DNA from: Colius striatus
Lineage: Eukaryota; Chordata; Aves; Coliiformes; Coliidae
Direction: 5' to 3'
DNA: 64,000 bases
Assembly: GCF_028858725.1 (NCBI RefSeq)
Contig: NC_084759.1
Coordinates: 91,012,889-91,076,888 of the forward strand
The notes below the pieces were generated by a model that did no database searches, was not told the origin of the DNA, and saw nothing but the letters and a program-made list of their open reading frames with translations. This document shows positions 12,101-23,589 of the stretch, piece after piece (within the stretch, counting starts at the first letter, position 1; each line of letters begins with the position of its first letter). The position numbers and the translations under genes are program-made.

Positions 12101-14901
12101 TTAACTTTCTTTGGAAAAAAAACAGGGAAAACACAGAAAATAAAAACACCCCTCCCATACACATCTCCTGAATCCCTCCACAGGTGAAAAAGAAACAGCG
12201 AGAGGCAAGAATCTATCTATAAATATCAGATGTTTATTAGGAATGAAAAGAAACAAAAACAAAAAACCAAGCCTTACCAAATGGCTCCCAGCCACACTGA
12301 GATACATTAGACGGCTTTTTGACAGGTTGAATCTGGGCAGCATATACTTTGTAGGAGTTAAATTCAACTTCACGTGAAGCGGAGCACTGCTTGTGCAGCT
12401 CTCCCTGATTCAGGAAAGGAAATGTGAAAATTCCCTTGTGACTGTTAATCCCCACAAAGCAACAAATTTCACAGTTCCAGCTCTATATGAACTTGTGACA
12501 AACCCACTGAAATCAGTAAAATTGTAGCCATTACAAATGGCTTGGTATTTTTCTGGGTGGAGCCACCATAACACAAATAATGATGGGGTTAGAAACAACA
12601 TGCTACAGTGATCTGATACTGCAGAATTTAAAAATTCTTCACTAATACCAAGCTACTTGCCCATTGTTACTCATCAGTTACATATAATACAGCTCAGGGG
12701 GCAAGTTATACAGGCCGAATAAACTAATAAACATAGAATTAGAGAATACATTGCCACCAGCTTCACTGGGGACAGTCCCAAGTGTATAGACAACTATGAC
12801 TAATGATGCTCAACAGTCTTTGGAACAGTCTTGTGAATGTCAATAGAATTTGATCATGTTTGACTCCTCAGTTATAAACAACTTTTCCCAGACATGTTAA
12901 TATAAATCTGTAAACTCTTAAATACCTATAATTAGATGAATTCACATGAATTAAGTGTAAGCAAAGCCGTTTCAAGTTTGAAGCCCAAAGATTAGACACA
13001 TACCCAATATTCTAGGTGTGGTCTCACTAAAGTTTATCAAATAAATGTCACTGCACACAGCTCTATTGGTGCTCCAAGTTTTAAACCATCCCAAGTTAAA
13101 CATTGCCTTTCACAAAAGTAGATATTGAAAGAGACAACTACTTCTGTGTTTGACAGAAGTAGAAGGATGTTTAAACAAGGATACAGCCTTGCTTACCTTA
13201 ACTATACTGATAGGTTTCCTTGATAAGTGGAAGCTGGCATACAACAAGAAAGTGAGAGAGAAAATGAAGGCTCTATACCTAAAACATAAAGAGAAAGCAC
13301 TTAAAACTATTCTATTCAGACTTACTTTTAGCACCAAATTACATAACAACGTAGCACAAGTCATTGGTAATCTTGGAACAGAGAAAGAGAACTTTTTTTC
13401 GTGTTCTCCAACAGCCGAAAGAACCACCCTAGCAGTTTAAGTTGCTTATATATCATCTGCTAACATACTGATAATCAGATTTTCCCATTTCACTGCCTCA
13501 TCCAGTTCTCTGGTATGATGAAAATATAACTGATGGCTCTGTGAATTGTCAGTTTGGCTACTGTGGTTTACTAATTCTTTCTTTCCTTATTGCTTTTAGG
13601 ATTTTGCTTTTACCTTCCTCTGTAACAACAGAAATCAGCCATTTCTAGAGAAGGATGAGGGACTGACATTGCCTCTGTGTACTGTCAGCTGGAGCACACG
13701 GGCATAATTAACCAGCTTTGGGATTGGGAGGGAATTGCCTCTCATACCTCACTGGCATCCTTCAGTCTTTCTCTGCAGTTCTTCTTAATTAAAAGGACAT
13801 CACAAACTCCCTGTCACTGCAAGCATTAAGCAACAACAACAACAATCTAATCTATTCTATTCTCTCCCAGTAGCACATTTCAATTGTTTAAGAGCATTCT
13901 GTGAAGGTGTGCTTTTAACAATACACAGATTGTATCTACTGGCTTCTTCTAGCCTTTGTCTTAAAATTAACACCAACAGAACTACATATATATGTGTATC
14001 ACACAGCCTACTACAGTCCCTAATTTTTAATTAACCTGTTCCAATCGTTTTCTGCCTTATAAACTTTTATGTTACAAGAGCCTTGTTTTATAGTTCTGGC
14101 ATATTCACAGAGACATTAAAAACAAAGAGTTATCCAGCAAGTTGAGTAATTCACCCACACAACTGAAAATATCCTCACAGGTGATAAACTGAAATGACTT
14201 TGTCCTCGCTTCTAGAGAAAGCATGTGACAAAATTGCTCAAATGAGATATGTTTGGTCTTTCATTGATTGTTTTTCTGTTATTCACACATAATTGACTCA
14301 TTATTCTACCTCCAAGAGCACAAGAAGATGCCATCCAACTTCCAGGATTAGTTTTGCTACAGCAGAATGTTTTGGCTTTTGTTTTGCTTTGGTTTTTCCT
14401 TCCTTTTATTTTTTTTTTAATATTACAGTAGCAAGAACTACAACTGTAATTCTACAAGTCTATATTACACTACAAATTATTGAGGAGAAAATACACTTCT
14501 GATTAAGGAATGAAACCTGACCTCGAGCACCTCTTCCACCTAAGACTCTGAAAATTAATATCTTAAATTTATCCCTTCAAATACATACCTTGCAGAGAAA
14601 AGGACAAAAGGTTTTATTTTCTAGCACACTTGACTAGTAGGAAGGGTCTGTCTGGGTTCCCCCAACAATTTACTTCACTTTCTAAATGTCAGCAATATTT
14701 ATTTATTAACCAATTGACTAGGTTTTCATGTTGTCTATATTAAACGATGAGAAAACAAAACCAGAGCAAGGGAAAGGGATCATCTTCCCCAGACACAAAC
14801 TCGCATTGTCCAAAATAAAGATCACCAATGTACTTCAAGACTTACCACTGATCTCTTGAAAATGAGGTGATGAAGCGAATCCCAGGAGGAAGCTGAGCCA
14901 T
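28..14901 (-). CDS. SLC37A1: SLC37A1, sugar-phosphate/phosphate antiporter, N-terminal half (9 coding exons, 3' part outside window)
   Basis: Nine exons on the minus strand (14846-14901, 13197-13278, 12278-12404, 10361-10439, 9408-9543, 7349-7425, 5942-6108, 5198-5235, 28-111) join in frame to residues 1-282 of a major facilitator superfamily protein. The sequence follows vertebrate SLC37A1 closely, for example [15 protein letters not shown] and [15 protein letters not shown]. Family knowledge: SLC37A1 exchanges glucose-6-phosphate for inorganic phosphate across the ER membrane. The visible part holds the first half of the 12-helix fold, a loop between helices 1 and 2 with one N-glycosylation sequon (NVS), and the start of the central hydrophilic loop. 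The Arg of [11 protein letters not shown] aligns with the substrate-binding Arg of the family (inference). The carboxyl half lies left of base 1. No frameshift or internal stop. The alternative SLC37A2 fits less well by sequence and by neighbours. Confidence 0.95.
112..5197 (-). other. SLC37A1 intron (between coding exons 8 and 9)
   Basis: About 5.1 kb of AT-rich sequence with no open frame that resembles a protein. It contains a short TA microsatellite (about 598-610), poly-A runs near 990, 2445 and 4909, and a 29-bp tandem duplication at 4406-4463. I recognise no dispersed repeat. Confidence 0.7.
4406..4463. repeat. 29-bp direct tandem duplication
   Basis: Two adjacent 29-bp units starting TGATGCCACAAAAGC and TGACGCCACAAAAGC differ at one base. 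The first unit ends at 4434 and the second at 4463. It lies in an SLC37A1 intron. Confidence 0.9.
5198..5235 (-). CDS. SLC37A1: SLC37A1 coding exon 8 (38-bp micro-exon, central loop)
   Basis: 38 bp: two bases complete a His codon, then 12 codons ([12 protein letters not shown]). It sits between a TATTTCAG acceptor and a GTAAGTG donor. It lines up with PNDVRCSS in the mammalian protein, at the start of the hydrophilic loop between the two halves of the transporter. The short length lowers certainty a little, but frame and position fit on both sides. Confidence 0.85.
5942..6108 (-). CDS. SLC37A1: SLC37A1 coding exon 7 (helices 5 and 6)
   Basis: 167 bp (1 + 55 codons + 1). It encodes [20 protein letters not shown], then the two helices ending [10 protein letters not shown]. 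Acceptor AATGCAG, donor GTAAGTG. This completes the first six-helix bundle. Confidence 0.96.
7349..7425 (-). CDS. SLC37A1: SLC37A1 coding exon 6 (transmembrane helix 4)
   Basis: 77 bp (25 codons + 2). It encodes [20 protein letters not shown] followed by WFGKG. This motif is nearly invariant in SLC37A1/A2. Acceptor CTTTCAG, donor GTAAAT. Confidence 0.96.
7878..8359 (+). mobile_element. CR1 LINE, 3' end
   Basis: The sequence runs from the GAGAGAGTCCAG segment through the 3' UTR (GTTGGACCAGATGATCTC) to the terminal repeat ATTCTATGATTCTATGA, the hallmark of avian CR1. It is a 5'-truncated copy lying antisense in an SLC37A1 intron. Small open frames inside it are chance remnants. Confidence 0.93.
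9408..9543 (-). CDS. SLC37A1: SLC37A1 coding exon 5 (transmembrane helix 3)
   Basis: 136 bp (1 + 45 codons). It encodes [20 protein letters not shown], then a glycine-rich helix ending [22 protein letters not shown] is the short cytosolic loop typical of the major facilitator family. Donor GTAGGC. Confidence 0.95.
10361..10439 (-). CDS. SLC37A1: SLC37A1 coding exon 4 (transmembrane helix 2)
   Basis: 79 bp (2 + 25 codons + 2). It encodes [20 protein letters not shown] and then VGMYL, helix 2 of the fold and strongly conserved in SLC37A1. Acceptor CCTTAG, donor GTAAAC. It joins in frame on both sides. Confidence 0.95.
12278..12404 (-). CDS. SLC37A1: SLC37A1 coding exon 3 (luminal loop)
   Basis: 127 bp, 42 codons plus one base, starting GELHKQC and ending CGWEPF. 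It is hydrophilic and codes for the long loop between helices 1 and 2, with an NVS glycosylation sequon. This is a less conserved part of the protein; the flanking residues match the family. Donor GTAAGG. Confidence 0.93.
12972..13050 (-). mobile_element. Possible old CR1 fragment
   Basis: The stretch around CAATATTCTAGGTGTGGTCTC resembles the CR1 segment that reads TCCAGGTGTGGCCTCAC in reverse orientation. It is short and diverged and lacks the terminal repeat, so the call is tentative. Confidence 0.35.
13197..13278 (-). CDS. SLC37A1: SLC37A1 coding exon 2 (transmembrane helix 1)
   Basis: 82 bp: one base completes the Trp codon, then 27 codons. A polypyrimidine/TTTTAG acceptor precedes it and GTAAGC follows. 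It carries a hydrophobic helix ([15 protein letters not shown]) and the conserved SRKPISIVK stretch, whose Arg is likely substrate-binding in this antiporter family. Confidence 0.95.
14846..14901 (-). CDS. SLC37A1: SLC37A1 coding exon 1 (start codon)
   Basis: The ATG is at 14901-14899, with G at +4. It encodes [18 protein letters not shown] plus the first two bases of a Trp codon, and ends at a strong donor (GTAAGT). This is the cytosolic N-terminus before helix 1. The bases just upstream are 5' UTR; I could not place the upstream splice acceptor with certainty. Confidence 0.93.
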
Positions 14902-17900
14902 CTACTCTCCAGCTCGTACCGAATTTTAGGCAACACGGTTACGTCCTTGCAAAAACGTTCTCTGTTCCTCAAAACACGCAACAAAGCTCCTCCCGAAGCC
15001 CTGGGATGGCAAAGCTGCTAGCAAACGTGGAAGATAGGCTGCTGAGTTGATATCCCTGGAAGGTTTCTTCTTATACCTTTAGTCACGGCGTGGCTAAATT
15101 CTTCACTCTGCCTTTGTTAATTGCTGATCTTCAAATAAGAGAAGTGGCTTAGTAAATATTCTTATCGAGGTATTGTAGTACTTTCTAATTGTGACATTTG
15201 AATAAGCAATTATCTATTCCAGAGACAAGTAATTACCGTAACTAACCCTCTAGATGTCAAAAATGTAACAGGGAATTTTAAGCCAATATAAATTACAGCC
15301 TTTTCTGAGCTTTATCACATATAATCTATTTTGGGAAGTCAGCATAGTATAAAGCAACAGGGACAAAAGGGAAAGATGCACTTAGAACATCATCAAAAGC
15401 AAGCTAACATTAAAATGCTCTGCTTTTGTCCCAGAAGACTACAAACGGCCAACTCCTCACCTTATAAAGATCTATTTTAACACATCACAACCAGTCATGA
15501 AGTTGAAATTTGTCTGAAACAACTGTACTGTTTTCAGCTCTGAATAAAGACTCCTCCAGTTTGAGTGGGTGCTCCTCAACAATGCTGCCAGGAAGACTTG
15601 ACCAGCACTCCCTCTCTCCCTCTCTCAATATCAGTACTGCACAAAGCACTACATCATCAGGGAACTTGGGAAAAAAAAAATCCAAAACAAACAACCCACA
15701 CTTCGAATGCAGTTTTTTCACCAGCTCATCCAGCACAAGGGAGAAGGCAGGCTCACCTGTGAACGTGACACGCATAGAAGAGCAAGACTGTGACAGCATC
15801 AATCCCGTTTGTTTTAATTAAAATCTTGTAGAGTTCCTCCTGTTTATTCAAATTCGGGCAAAAGCCCCTCAACAGAAAAAGCTGCACAGTACCCTTTATT
15901 ACAGGTAATGCGACAGGAACTAGCTGCACTGTTATTTCACAGCAAGTCTGAGCCAGCTGTTGAGTAAGAGGACAAAAGGTATTGTAGGTAAAAGGTGTGA
16001 CTGCAACTTGTTCCTCTCTGTGTGCTAACAGTAGAGTCACCCCAGCAGGATGTCAAATAACACACCAGGGTCTATAGTACTTAACACCAGCCAGTGCCAT
16101 GCTCCCGATGAGAAGCTAGTAGCATAGAGGACTAGCTCTCCTGGTAAACAATGGGAAATGAGCTAATGCAAAACATCCTTTTAAGAATACACACCTGCCA
16201 AGACCAAGGGTTTGTCTGAACCTGGGCATGTTGTGCTTACTAAAAAAAAAAAAAAAAAAAATCACAACTTCTCCTCCTCAGGCAGCTGAATGACTTCACC
16301 AAGCAGTACCTGTTGTGTCAAAGCTGGCAACTTGAAAGCTTAACTATCCCTATAGGCTTTTTCCACAAGAATGGAGGAAAACTACCATCTCTTCACACAA
16401 CAGAGTACCACACGAAAAGATGAAGGGCATCCTCCCTTATGCTAATACATTTTTGTCATACTCTTCTTTCCCCCTGCCCCTCCCCCCTCCTTCCCCGCAG
16501 TGTCCTGAACCAGGTTCAGCTTGACACCTCCCTCTCCTAAAAGTGAATTGACTTGCTAATCTTGTTCAGCACGTTCCACCTTCTCCCCCACCCCAATCAG
16601 GCAACTTGTTGTGCAATTTATCAGCAAACCCCATAATCTTTCCCAGGCAACAAGAGTTTCCTATCTTCCCTCTGAGGCTGCAAGGGGTTAGGGAAAGTGC
16701 AACCCTACACCCTCCTCCCCTCTCCCACCCTCAGCTGCAGGTCCCTGCCTCTCTCTGTCAAACTGTAGTCATGCAGGGATGGTTCAGGTAGCTGATCCAT
16801 TAGAAAACCTCCACCTTAAAAAAACGGCTGATCCGGTAGAGACTAAAGGTGGGACTGTCCCTTACAGACACAGCTAGCTAGTTAGGTCAGTTGAACTCTT
16901 AATTTCAAAACAACAACTGCGTGTTGGTAATTTTATGTTTGGTTGAAATGAGCTGTCAATAGCTGCAGCGGGAGATGAAAGGTAAGAAGAGGTAGGCACA
17001 AGCACTCCAGAGTCAGAATGAATTTTTCCTCCTGCAGTAACTATTTCAGGGTGATCCCAAAACCTATTTCCCCTCTCTCACAGTTATCCCAAACACCAAA
17101 ACTATTATTTAACATATCACACTAAGTGACAGAAATTCCTACTGAGAAAAAAAGTAAGAGTCCAGCAAAGAACAAAAATCTGAGTTCATAAACATCTTTA
17201 AACAGTTCCCTTAAAATATAATGGGATAAGACAATTATCACAGAAAAATACTTCAAAGATTAATATTTAACAGCTTTAGTGTAAACACAAAAAAAAATAC
17301 TTGACACATCTTACAAAACATTTCTATGCAAAGTGGTCACACAAGACTGGCGACCTGTGCACCTGCTGCACAGAGGATACACCAAACAGTGTATCCTTGC
17401 CAGCCATAAGGCCCTAGCAAAGACAAGTGGACCACCAGCAGTGTTTAGAGAACTGCAACCAGGGGCTGATTTCAATTTCTTTACTGCAGGCAGAGACCTG
17501 AGCTCTTATTTACTCAACAAAATATTTCTTTCTCCCTATATCTGTAAGTTCCTCTGATATTCATGTACTTTGCTGTAGATTAAGCCAGATTTTAAAACTA
17601 AGCTGCTCTTCAGAAATGACATTAACTATGTAACACGCTACAACACCTAACTCCCAGTTTACCAATACATCCTTTATACTTGTTTTACTGATGAAGCCCA
17701 AAGACAAAACTCCAATTCATTCAAACTACTTTTATGTTCTTTCATTTCTAGCACCTATTTTATCTGACAACAAAACCAAAGACTTCCACTTTCTAACTGA
17801 TATACTGCAACATATAAAGAAACAGTCTCATATTTACTTTGAATCCATATTTTCCTTCCAAACTTTGCATTACTTCTTCAAGCTTCCTGCAGCACTGGCT

Positions 17901-18289
17901 GAAATACAGCTCCCTCCCTGTTTCAGGAAAATACAGTCCTTTGTGACTGGCCTTTACCACTGCAAACCTTGGCTCAGCTGTGTTGCGAGCTGGAGAGACA
18001 GAGTGAAGCTCCTGTCTGGCCCTTGCCCCATTATGCACAACACGGAGGGCAGACATTAATTCAGGGAAGGCAGACATTAAATCTGTGTATGCAGAGACAG
18101 TGGCTAATGCAAGTCCTTGTCATGGGTGTCCTTAAGGATTCAAAAGGCCTCCAGAAACATGCATGTTGTGCTTAATACCCAGCAGCTCTGCACCTGAGCC
18201 ATAAACTGACCATAAATGACCATATTCTTCCCATTTAGATTAACAACAGCACTGTAAAGACCTTGTGAATAACCAGTGAACCCACGCCT
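14902..18289 (-). other. Inferred 5' UTR intron of SLC37A1
   Basis: No coding exon is visible between the SLC37A1 start codon and the CpG island. The stretch holds poly-A and poly-T runs (for example 16242-16261) and a pyrimidine-rich tract at 16471-16498. Several short open frames show no recognisable protein. If the promoter is the CpG island, this is the first intron. A donor-like site on the minus strand near 15761 could mark an alternative 5' exon, but nothing else supports it. Confidence 0.5.
16471..16498 (-). other. G-rich tract, possible G-quadruplex
   Basis: The minus strand carries four close G runs of four or more (GGGG, GGGGGG, GGGG, GGGGG) separated by 1-5 bases. On that strand it would be transcribed into the inferred first intron of SLC37A1. 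Confidence 0.6.
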
Positions 18290-19690
18290 GCATCTCGGGA
18301 CTCCTCAGCTGCCAACCGCCCCGAGCACTACTGCCAAATGGAGTGACCCCGTGGCAGCCACCCAGTTTCCCTCAATGCCGAGCCGCGGCTAAGGACAGCA
18401 CAGCCTCACCTCCGGGGCCAGGCCGCGAGCCGACCGAGGGGGAAGAAGGTGGCTCATACACGCCTCTCCCTCGGCGGCCCTTCCCCGGCGGTAGGAGGTG
18501 CTGTGGCCTCCAGCAGTCCCCGCTCACTCCCCGCGGGGAGATTTCAGACAGGTTCAATGCCAGCCCTGGGCTGGGCTCTTGCCTCTGGCTTACAACTACT
18601 CAGCAGGCTCCCGCCTACAGCCGCGCACCCTGAGGGGCACAAGCCTGCGGCTACTCCTGCCGCTACCAACGGAGACTAGGGGCTCCCCAAACAAATCCTC
18701 TCCGGCTTTGGGGCCTGGCCCCGCCGGCTGAGGCGGAGGAAGGGAGTCTGAGCGACCCAAGTCTATGAGGAAATAAAAGGGGGAAAGCAAGACAAAAGGT
18801 AAAGCAAAAAAAAAAAAAAAAACCCCACAGAGAATCGGGGACCGTAGTAGCCAGGAAGGTGAACGCCTGAGCCCCAGAAGCTTCCCCAACGAGAGCCGGC
18901 GCCGCTACACCCGGGGCACTCCTCCCGCCCGGCCACAGCTACCGCTTCCAAGCAACCCTGCAGGGCAAGGGGCCGCCACCGCACAAGTAGAAAGCGGCGG
19001 CGACGCCCCCGCTCCGCCCCCACCGCGGGCACAGCAGGTGCACAGCTTCCCCCCACCCGCGAAGCCTACCCGCTGCTGTTCCTCATGTCCTCCCGCCGCC
19101 GGTAGCTTCCTTCTTCCTGCCTGGCCTGCTCCGCGCCGAGCCGAGCGGCCGGGCGCGGCTGCGGATCGGCACCCGGCCGCGGGAGCTGCGCGGCGGGACC
19201 GCTCTGCCTGAGCCCCTCCCCGCCGCGCCGTGGAGGCGAAGGGCGCCTCGCGGTGGCGGGGCGGGCCGCGCCACGGCTGGACTCCGCGCGGCTCCGTGCG
19301 GCTCGGCGGGCGGCTGGGCATCACCGCTGGGCTGGGCTGGGCTGCACGGAGCCGCGACGGCTGATAGGAGTCGCGCCGTGGGATGGCCCCTGCCGGCAGC
19401 GCGCTCCGCGGAGGCTCTGGGCTGTCTCTGTCACGGTCGGCGGAGTCAGCGAGGTGAACCTCTGCTCCCCTCTGGCCTCTCGCACCTCGGCGGGGCCCTA
19501 GCCCCAGCTCGCTCCGTGAGCTGGTGCTGCCAGTCGTCCCGGCCGACACACCTGTCACCCCCGCGGCTTCTCCCACTCCAGGCGCGCCAAAGTGGTGGCC
19601 CGGAGGCGGCCCGACGCCCTCTGCGTCGCCCGGCACCGCTGATGCCATGCCCGGGCAGGCTGCCGGCCCCGGCCCGGGTGGGTGTACATA
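18290..19690. promoter_or_regulatory. CpG island, likely SLC37A1 promoter
   Basis: About 1.4 kb of strongly GC- and CpG-rich sequence in an otherwise AT-rich region, with GC boxes such as CTCCGCCCCC near 19010. It lies upstream of the minus-strand SLC37A1 start codon and no other gene start is near. A candidate 5' UTR exon could end at 19070 (minus-strand donor GTAGGC), but this is a guess. Long open frames here, including one of 282 codons on the minus strand, are a by-product of high GC and look like no known protein. Confidence 0.7.
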
Positions 19691-19699
19691 AGTGCCTGA

Positions 19700-21719
19700 C
19701 AGCATCACTCTCGGTTGCGTACCTGAAATACGCGAAGATATTTCTGGTGACAAACTGTGAACATCAAGAAAAAAACTAGTGTAGATAACCCTATTCAGTG
19801 TACTTCATCCAAGTATATCCAAATAACTGCTAACAGCTACCTTGTGCAGTTTTTAATTTATCTGTAAAACCATTTGTCCCGTGTAGAGTATCACCCTGCT
19901 TAAGGCGCTTGCTAAAATGTTCTGGTTTTGTCTTTTCCCTCTCATCTTACACTGCCTGTGCTGGTCATACAAATGAAAGAAACTCCCAAGTGTGGGATTG
20001 CTTAGGTCCCACATTTCAAACACTTAGGCACGTGCTCAGCTCTGTTCTACGATCCCAGTGGTGTCTTCCCTTAACTTTCTCCCAGTCAATAGGCAAGCCT
20101 TTCTCCCTTAAATAACATTTGCAGAACCCAAGTCACAGAGCTGCACCTGGACCAGTGCAAATGCGTGTGAGTTTTGCACAAACTGTTGCTCTTAGGCTTC
20201 TCAGTGACAGATGTTGATTCCTGCTCAGTCTCACATCCTTCTAGATTTGTAAGTAGTGAATCACAGGTTAGAAAAAAAGGTCTTCACATCATCACCCCAA
20301 ATGCTACAGAGTTCCTACCTGGAAAGCTAATGCTTTGCTTTTGATTATCATCAATCTTGGGAGAATATTTCCATTCACAGACAAAAGCACAAGCCACTAC
20401 TCAGCAGCAAAAAGTCTCAAATTAGCACAGCTTTTACAGAACCATTCCACAGTGCAAAAGAAACCACAATATAACCAGGTGTCTCGGGGAGAGGACAGTG
20501 TGTATTTACTTTTTGACAATGCAGTCTCACGGCCCTTGTGAATCTGAAAGAAAAACCATCTGTCTCAAACCCTCACCAGCTCAGCTGACATGTCTCATGA
20601 CCTGGGAAGTAGGACTAAGTTTAGCAAGCTCTTAGCAACTGGAGGTGGAGCATAAACAGGCATGTCCTATAACTGCTTTAGCTCTCCACGTTTACTATCC
20701 CCTGTATGACAGGGCCTGAACTGGAGAAGGAAATACATCAAGCTTTTTCATTCTTCTGATGAGAACTATCATAGAAATGGGGAGAGGGCGTTTGTTCTCT
20801 GGGGTGGAAAAGCACACACTAACATCAGATATAGATGAGGTGGTTACAGACAGAGAAGAGCATCTACATATGTTGTTTATCATTTCTGCTGCAACAAACA
20901 TTTAGCAGAGACAAAACTAGTCAAGGAATGCTCCTCCAGGAACAATGATTTGCATGAATCACATGGCTGCACTTTTGTGCACTCAGGCAGTATCTATTCT
21001 GACTGGCAAATAATGCACACTAAAATGAAGTCTTGTCTCTTTACAGCAGAAAAGGTCAGGCCCATTAAAACAAATTTAGTTGTATAAATGATTAGCCTTC
21101 CCAAATTATCACAACAGCTATCATCATAATGCGGGATCCTCATATTTTTTAAATGGATGTTGGCTTGGTGCTATTTAAGTTCCCAAAAGGATTTAACCTT
21201 GCTTGAGTATCTTTGTATCTTCAGTTACAAGCAACTTGCAAAAAGCATGAGCCAAACAGCCACAAAATCCTATGATATTTTTCCTACTTAAAGCAGAAGC
21301 TGTATCTCCCATTAAAATAAAGGTCTGTCATAATCCAGTCCTGTAATATATCTGAAACCTGCTGCCTGCCACACTTTGCACAGCTGCTGTATCTGCTATG
21401 CCAGAACTGTTCACCAGCAGCTACAGTTGCCAGAAGCTATTATATTAGTGAGATTGCAGAGAGAAGGAGTAGCATGAGCCTGTGCTGCTGGTAGCTCAAC
21501 AGTCTGCTGGTGCACAGTATCAAAGGCGGGCCAGGGGTCCCTTAGAGATAAAGGAGATCTACTGAAAGGAGTCAGTGATTAAAAAACAGCACACAAACCC
21601 CACCATTTTTAAAAATAACACGTGTAATCTAGAGCCTCACAGAAAAAAATTGAAAGGACTTTTTGCAAGTGCCTGTCTAGAAGAAAATAGAAAGGATACG
21701 GTCCAGGAAACAGTTCTAT
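19700..21719. other. Intergenic, nothing recognised
   Basis: Ordinary AT-rich sequence between the SLC37A1 CpG island and the satellite. No open frame, RNA gene or repeat family was recognised by eye. Confidence 0.5.
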
Positions 21720-23095
21720 TGGGTGGCAAGTGTGGCAGTAGCTCAGGGTGGTCGGCCAGTGAGGTTAATGTGGGTCCTCTGACCACCCCATGATGTTTGC
21801 TTGGTCTCCTTGACCAAGTCTTGCTGGCTGACGTCCCCAGAGTGGTTAGCCCCGACTTAAAATCGCGTCTTCTGATCCATGTGGTGGTCTTCTGACCCCA
21901 GGCCAAGCCTCACCAAACCACCTGCCTTGAGTGTTCAGAAGACCACGCCTGAGTAGTCAGCCAGCAAAGTTAATCTGGTTCTGACTACCCTGGGATGTTG
22001 GTTTGGTTAGTCAGGCCAAGCCTCACAGGGAGACCACCCCTTCAGAGCCTTGCTGGCTGACCACTCCAGGGTGGCTGAGCGGCCACCCTGGGATGGTAGG
22101 CTGGTGAGGGTAATCCTGGTCTTCTGACCACCCCAAGACATTTGTTCAACCACTGAGGCCAAGGCTAGCAGGGAGATCACCTGGGATGATTGCTTGGCCA
22201 CCCCAGCTGAACCTCACCAATCAAACACCCTGGGCTGGTTGCTTGGCATCATGACTTGGCCTCACCACCTGACCCCTCTGGAGTGTTCAGAACAACACTC
22301 CTGGGTGGCTCCACCAGCGAGGCTCAGAAAGCTGTCAGAAGGCCATCACGTTGGTCAGAAGACCCTGATAAACCTTCTAGGCCAACAAACATCAAGTGGT
22401 CAGCTGGTGAGCCTTGACTGGGGTTCTGAGCAACCACCCTGGAGTGGTCATCTGGCAGGAGTTGGTCAAGATAGCTGTCACCACCCTGGAACAGGGTAAG
22501 AAGACCACTGTGTCACTCAGAAACCCTGCTTAACCTTGCAGGCCAAACAATATGGGGTGGTTGGTTGGCACCACTTGGCTGGAGTGCCAATCGACTACCA
22601 CAAGATACTCTCCATGTGTGCCTTGGTCCTAGTGAACAAATGAACTTCCCAGGGTGGTAAGAAGATCAGGATTAACCTTACCAGATGACCACTCTGGAGT
22701 GGTTCTTTGTGGAGTGTTCATCCGTTGAGTCTTGGAACAGGTTCAGAAGACCACAACATCACTCAGTAGACCTTGCTTAACCTTGCAGGCTAACCAGGAT
22801 AGGGTGGCCAGCCAGTGAGTCTCAGCTGGGGTGCTGAGTGACCACCATGGAGTGGTCTCCCTGTGTGGCTTGGTCCTGTAGCCAAAAAAACATTCCAGGG
22901 TGGTCAGAAGACTGGGATTAACATACCCAGCTGAACACTGTGGGGTGGGTTGGCTGGTGAGGTTAAACTTGGTCTTCTGATCACCCTAGGACATTAGTTT
23001 GGCCACTAGGACCAAGCCACACATGGAGAGCATCCCTGGGGCTGTTGCTCGGCCACCCTGGCCAAACCTCTCTGGCTGACCACCCTGTCTTGTCC
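21720..23095. repeat. Degenerate satellite/minisatellite of palindrome-rich units
   Basis: About 1.4 kb built from diverged copies of a few motifs: GACCACCCTGG and its reverse complement CCAGGGTGGTC, GGTCTTCTGACC and its reverse complement GGTCAGAAGACC, GGCTGGTGAGG, and GGCCAAGCCTCAC. Longer copies are also visible. CTTAACCTTGCAGGC recurs at about 22529 and 22777. A block ending CACCNTGGAGTGGTC recurs at about 22397-22449 and 22804-22856. Frequent units such as ACCACCCTGGAGTGGT are near-palindromes. No protein-coding sense is apparent. Confidence 0.75.
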
Positions 23096-23180
23096 CGACT
23101 GAGCAGCTGCGATATTGTATGAGCCATTCACATCAACATACTGTGTGCAATAGAAATGTAACTTGCCATTCAGCCTTAGT

Positions 23181-23230
23181 GGCCAAAAATTAATCCAAAA
23201 GGGCCAAAAATTAATCCAAAAGAGCCAAAA
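23181..23230. repeat. 21-bp tandem repeat, 2.4 copies
   Basis: A unit beginning GGCCAAAAATTAATCC is present as two identical 21-bp copies (23181-23201 and 23202-23222), followed by a partial third copy (AGCCAAAAAG). It lies just beyond the satellite. Confidence 0.85.
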
Positions 23231-23589
23231 AGAGTCTACTAAGGCTATGCCTGTATACCTGGGAGTAGACAGGTGTAGTCCTGCTGCAGCTACATTCAGA
23301 AAGGCTGGAGGTAAACCAGCTGTGTTCTGCAAGCTATTTAGTGGAGTTAGCACAGAACGTCCTACTGTTGATAAGAAATTCTAGTGCTGGAGTGCCATAC
23401 TGATACAGCCACATAGTTTCCAGATTGGTAGTTTCATCAAATCTGTTTTGTCAGAAAGCTAGTGAGGATGACCAGTCAGTAGCTTTAGGAAAAAAGACCA
23501 CAAGATTAGACCACTGTGCCAGCCAGAGGAGGATGGTATCAGAGTTCTAAAAGCTACTTGTGATTAAAAAAACCCCAAAACCTGTAGCA

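Noticed and set aside
13150-13440. 96-codon plus-strand frame opposite SLC37A1 exon 2
   Set aside because: Shadow of the real exon on the other strand; the minus strand gives the conserved transporter sequence.
18905-19753. 282-codon open frame on the minus strand
   Set aside because: It lies in the CpG island, is rich in Gly, Ala, Arg and Pro, and has overlapping open frames on both strands. This is what high GC gives by chance.
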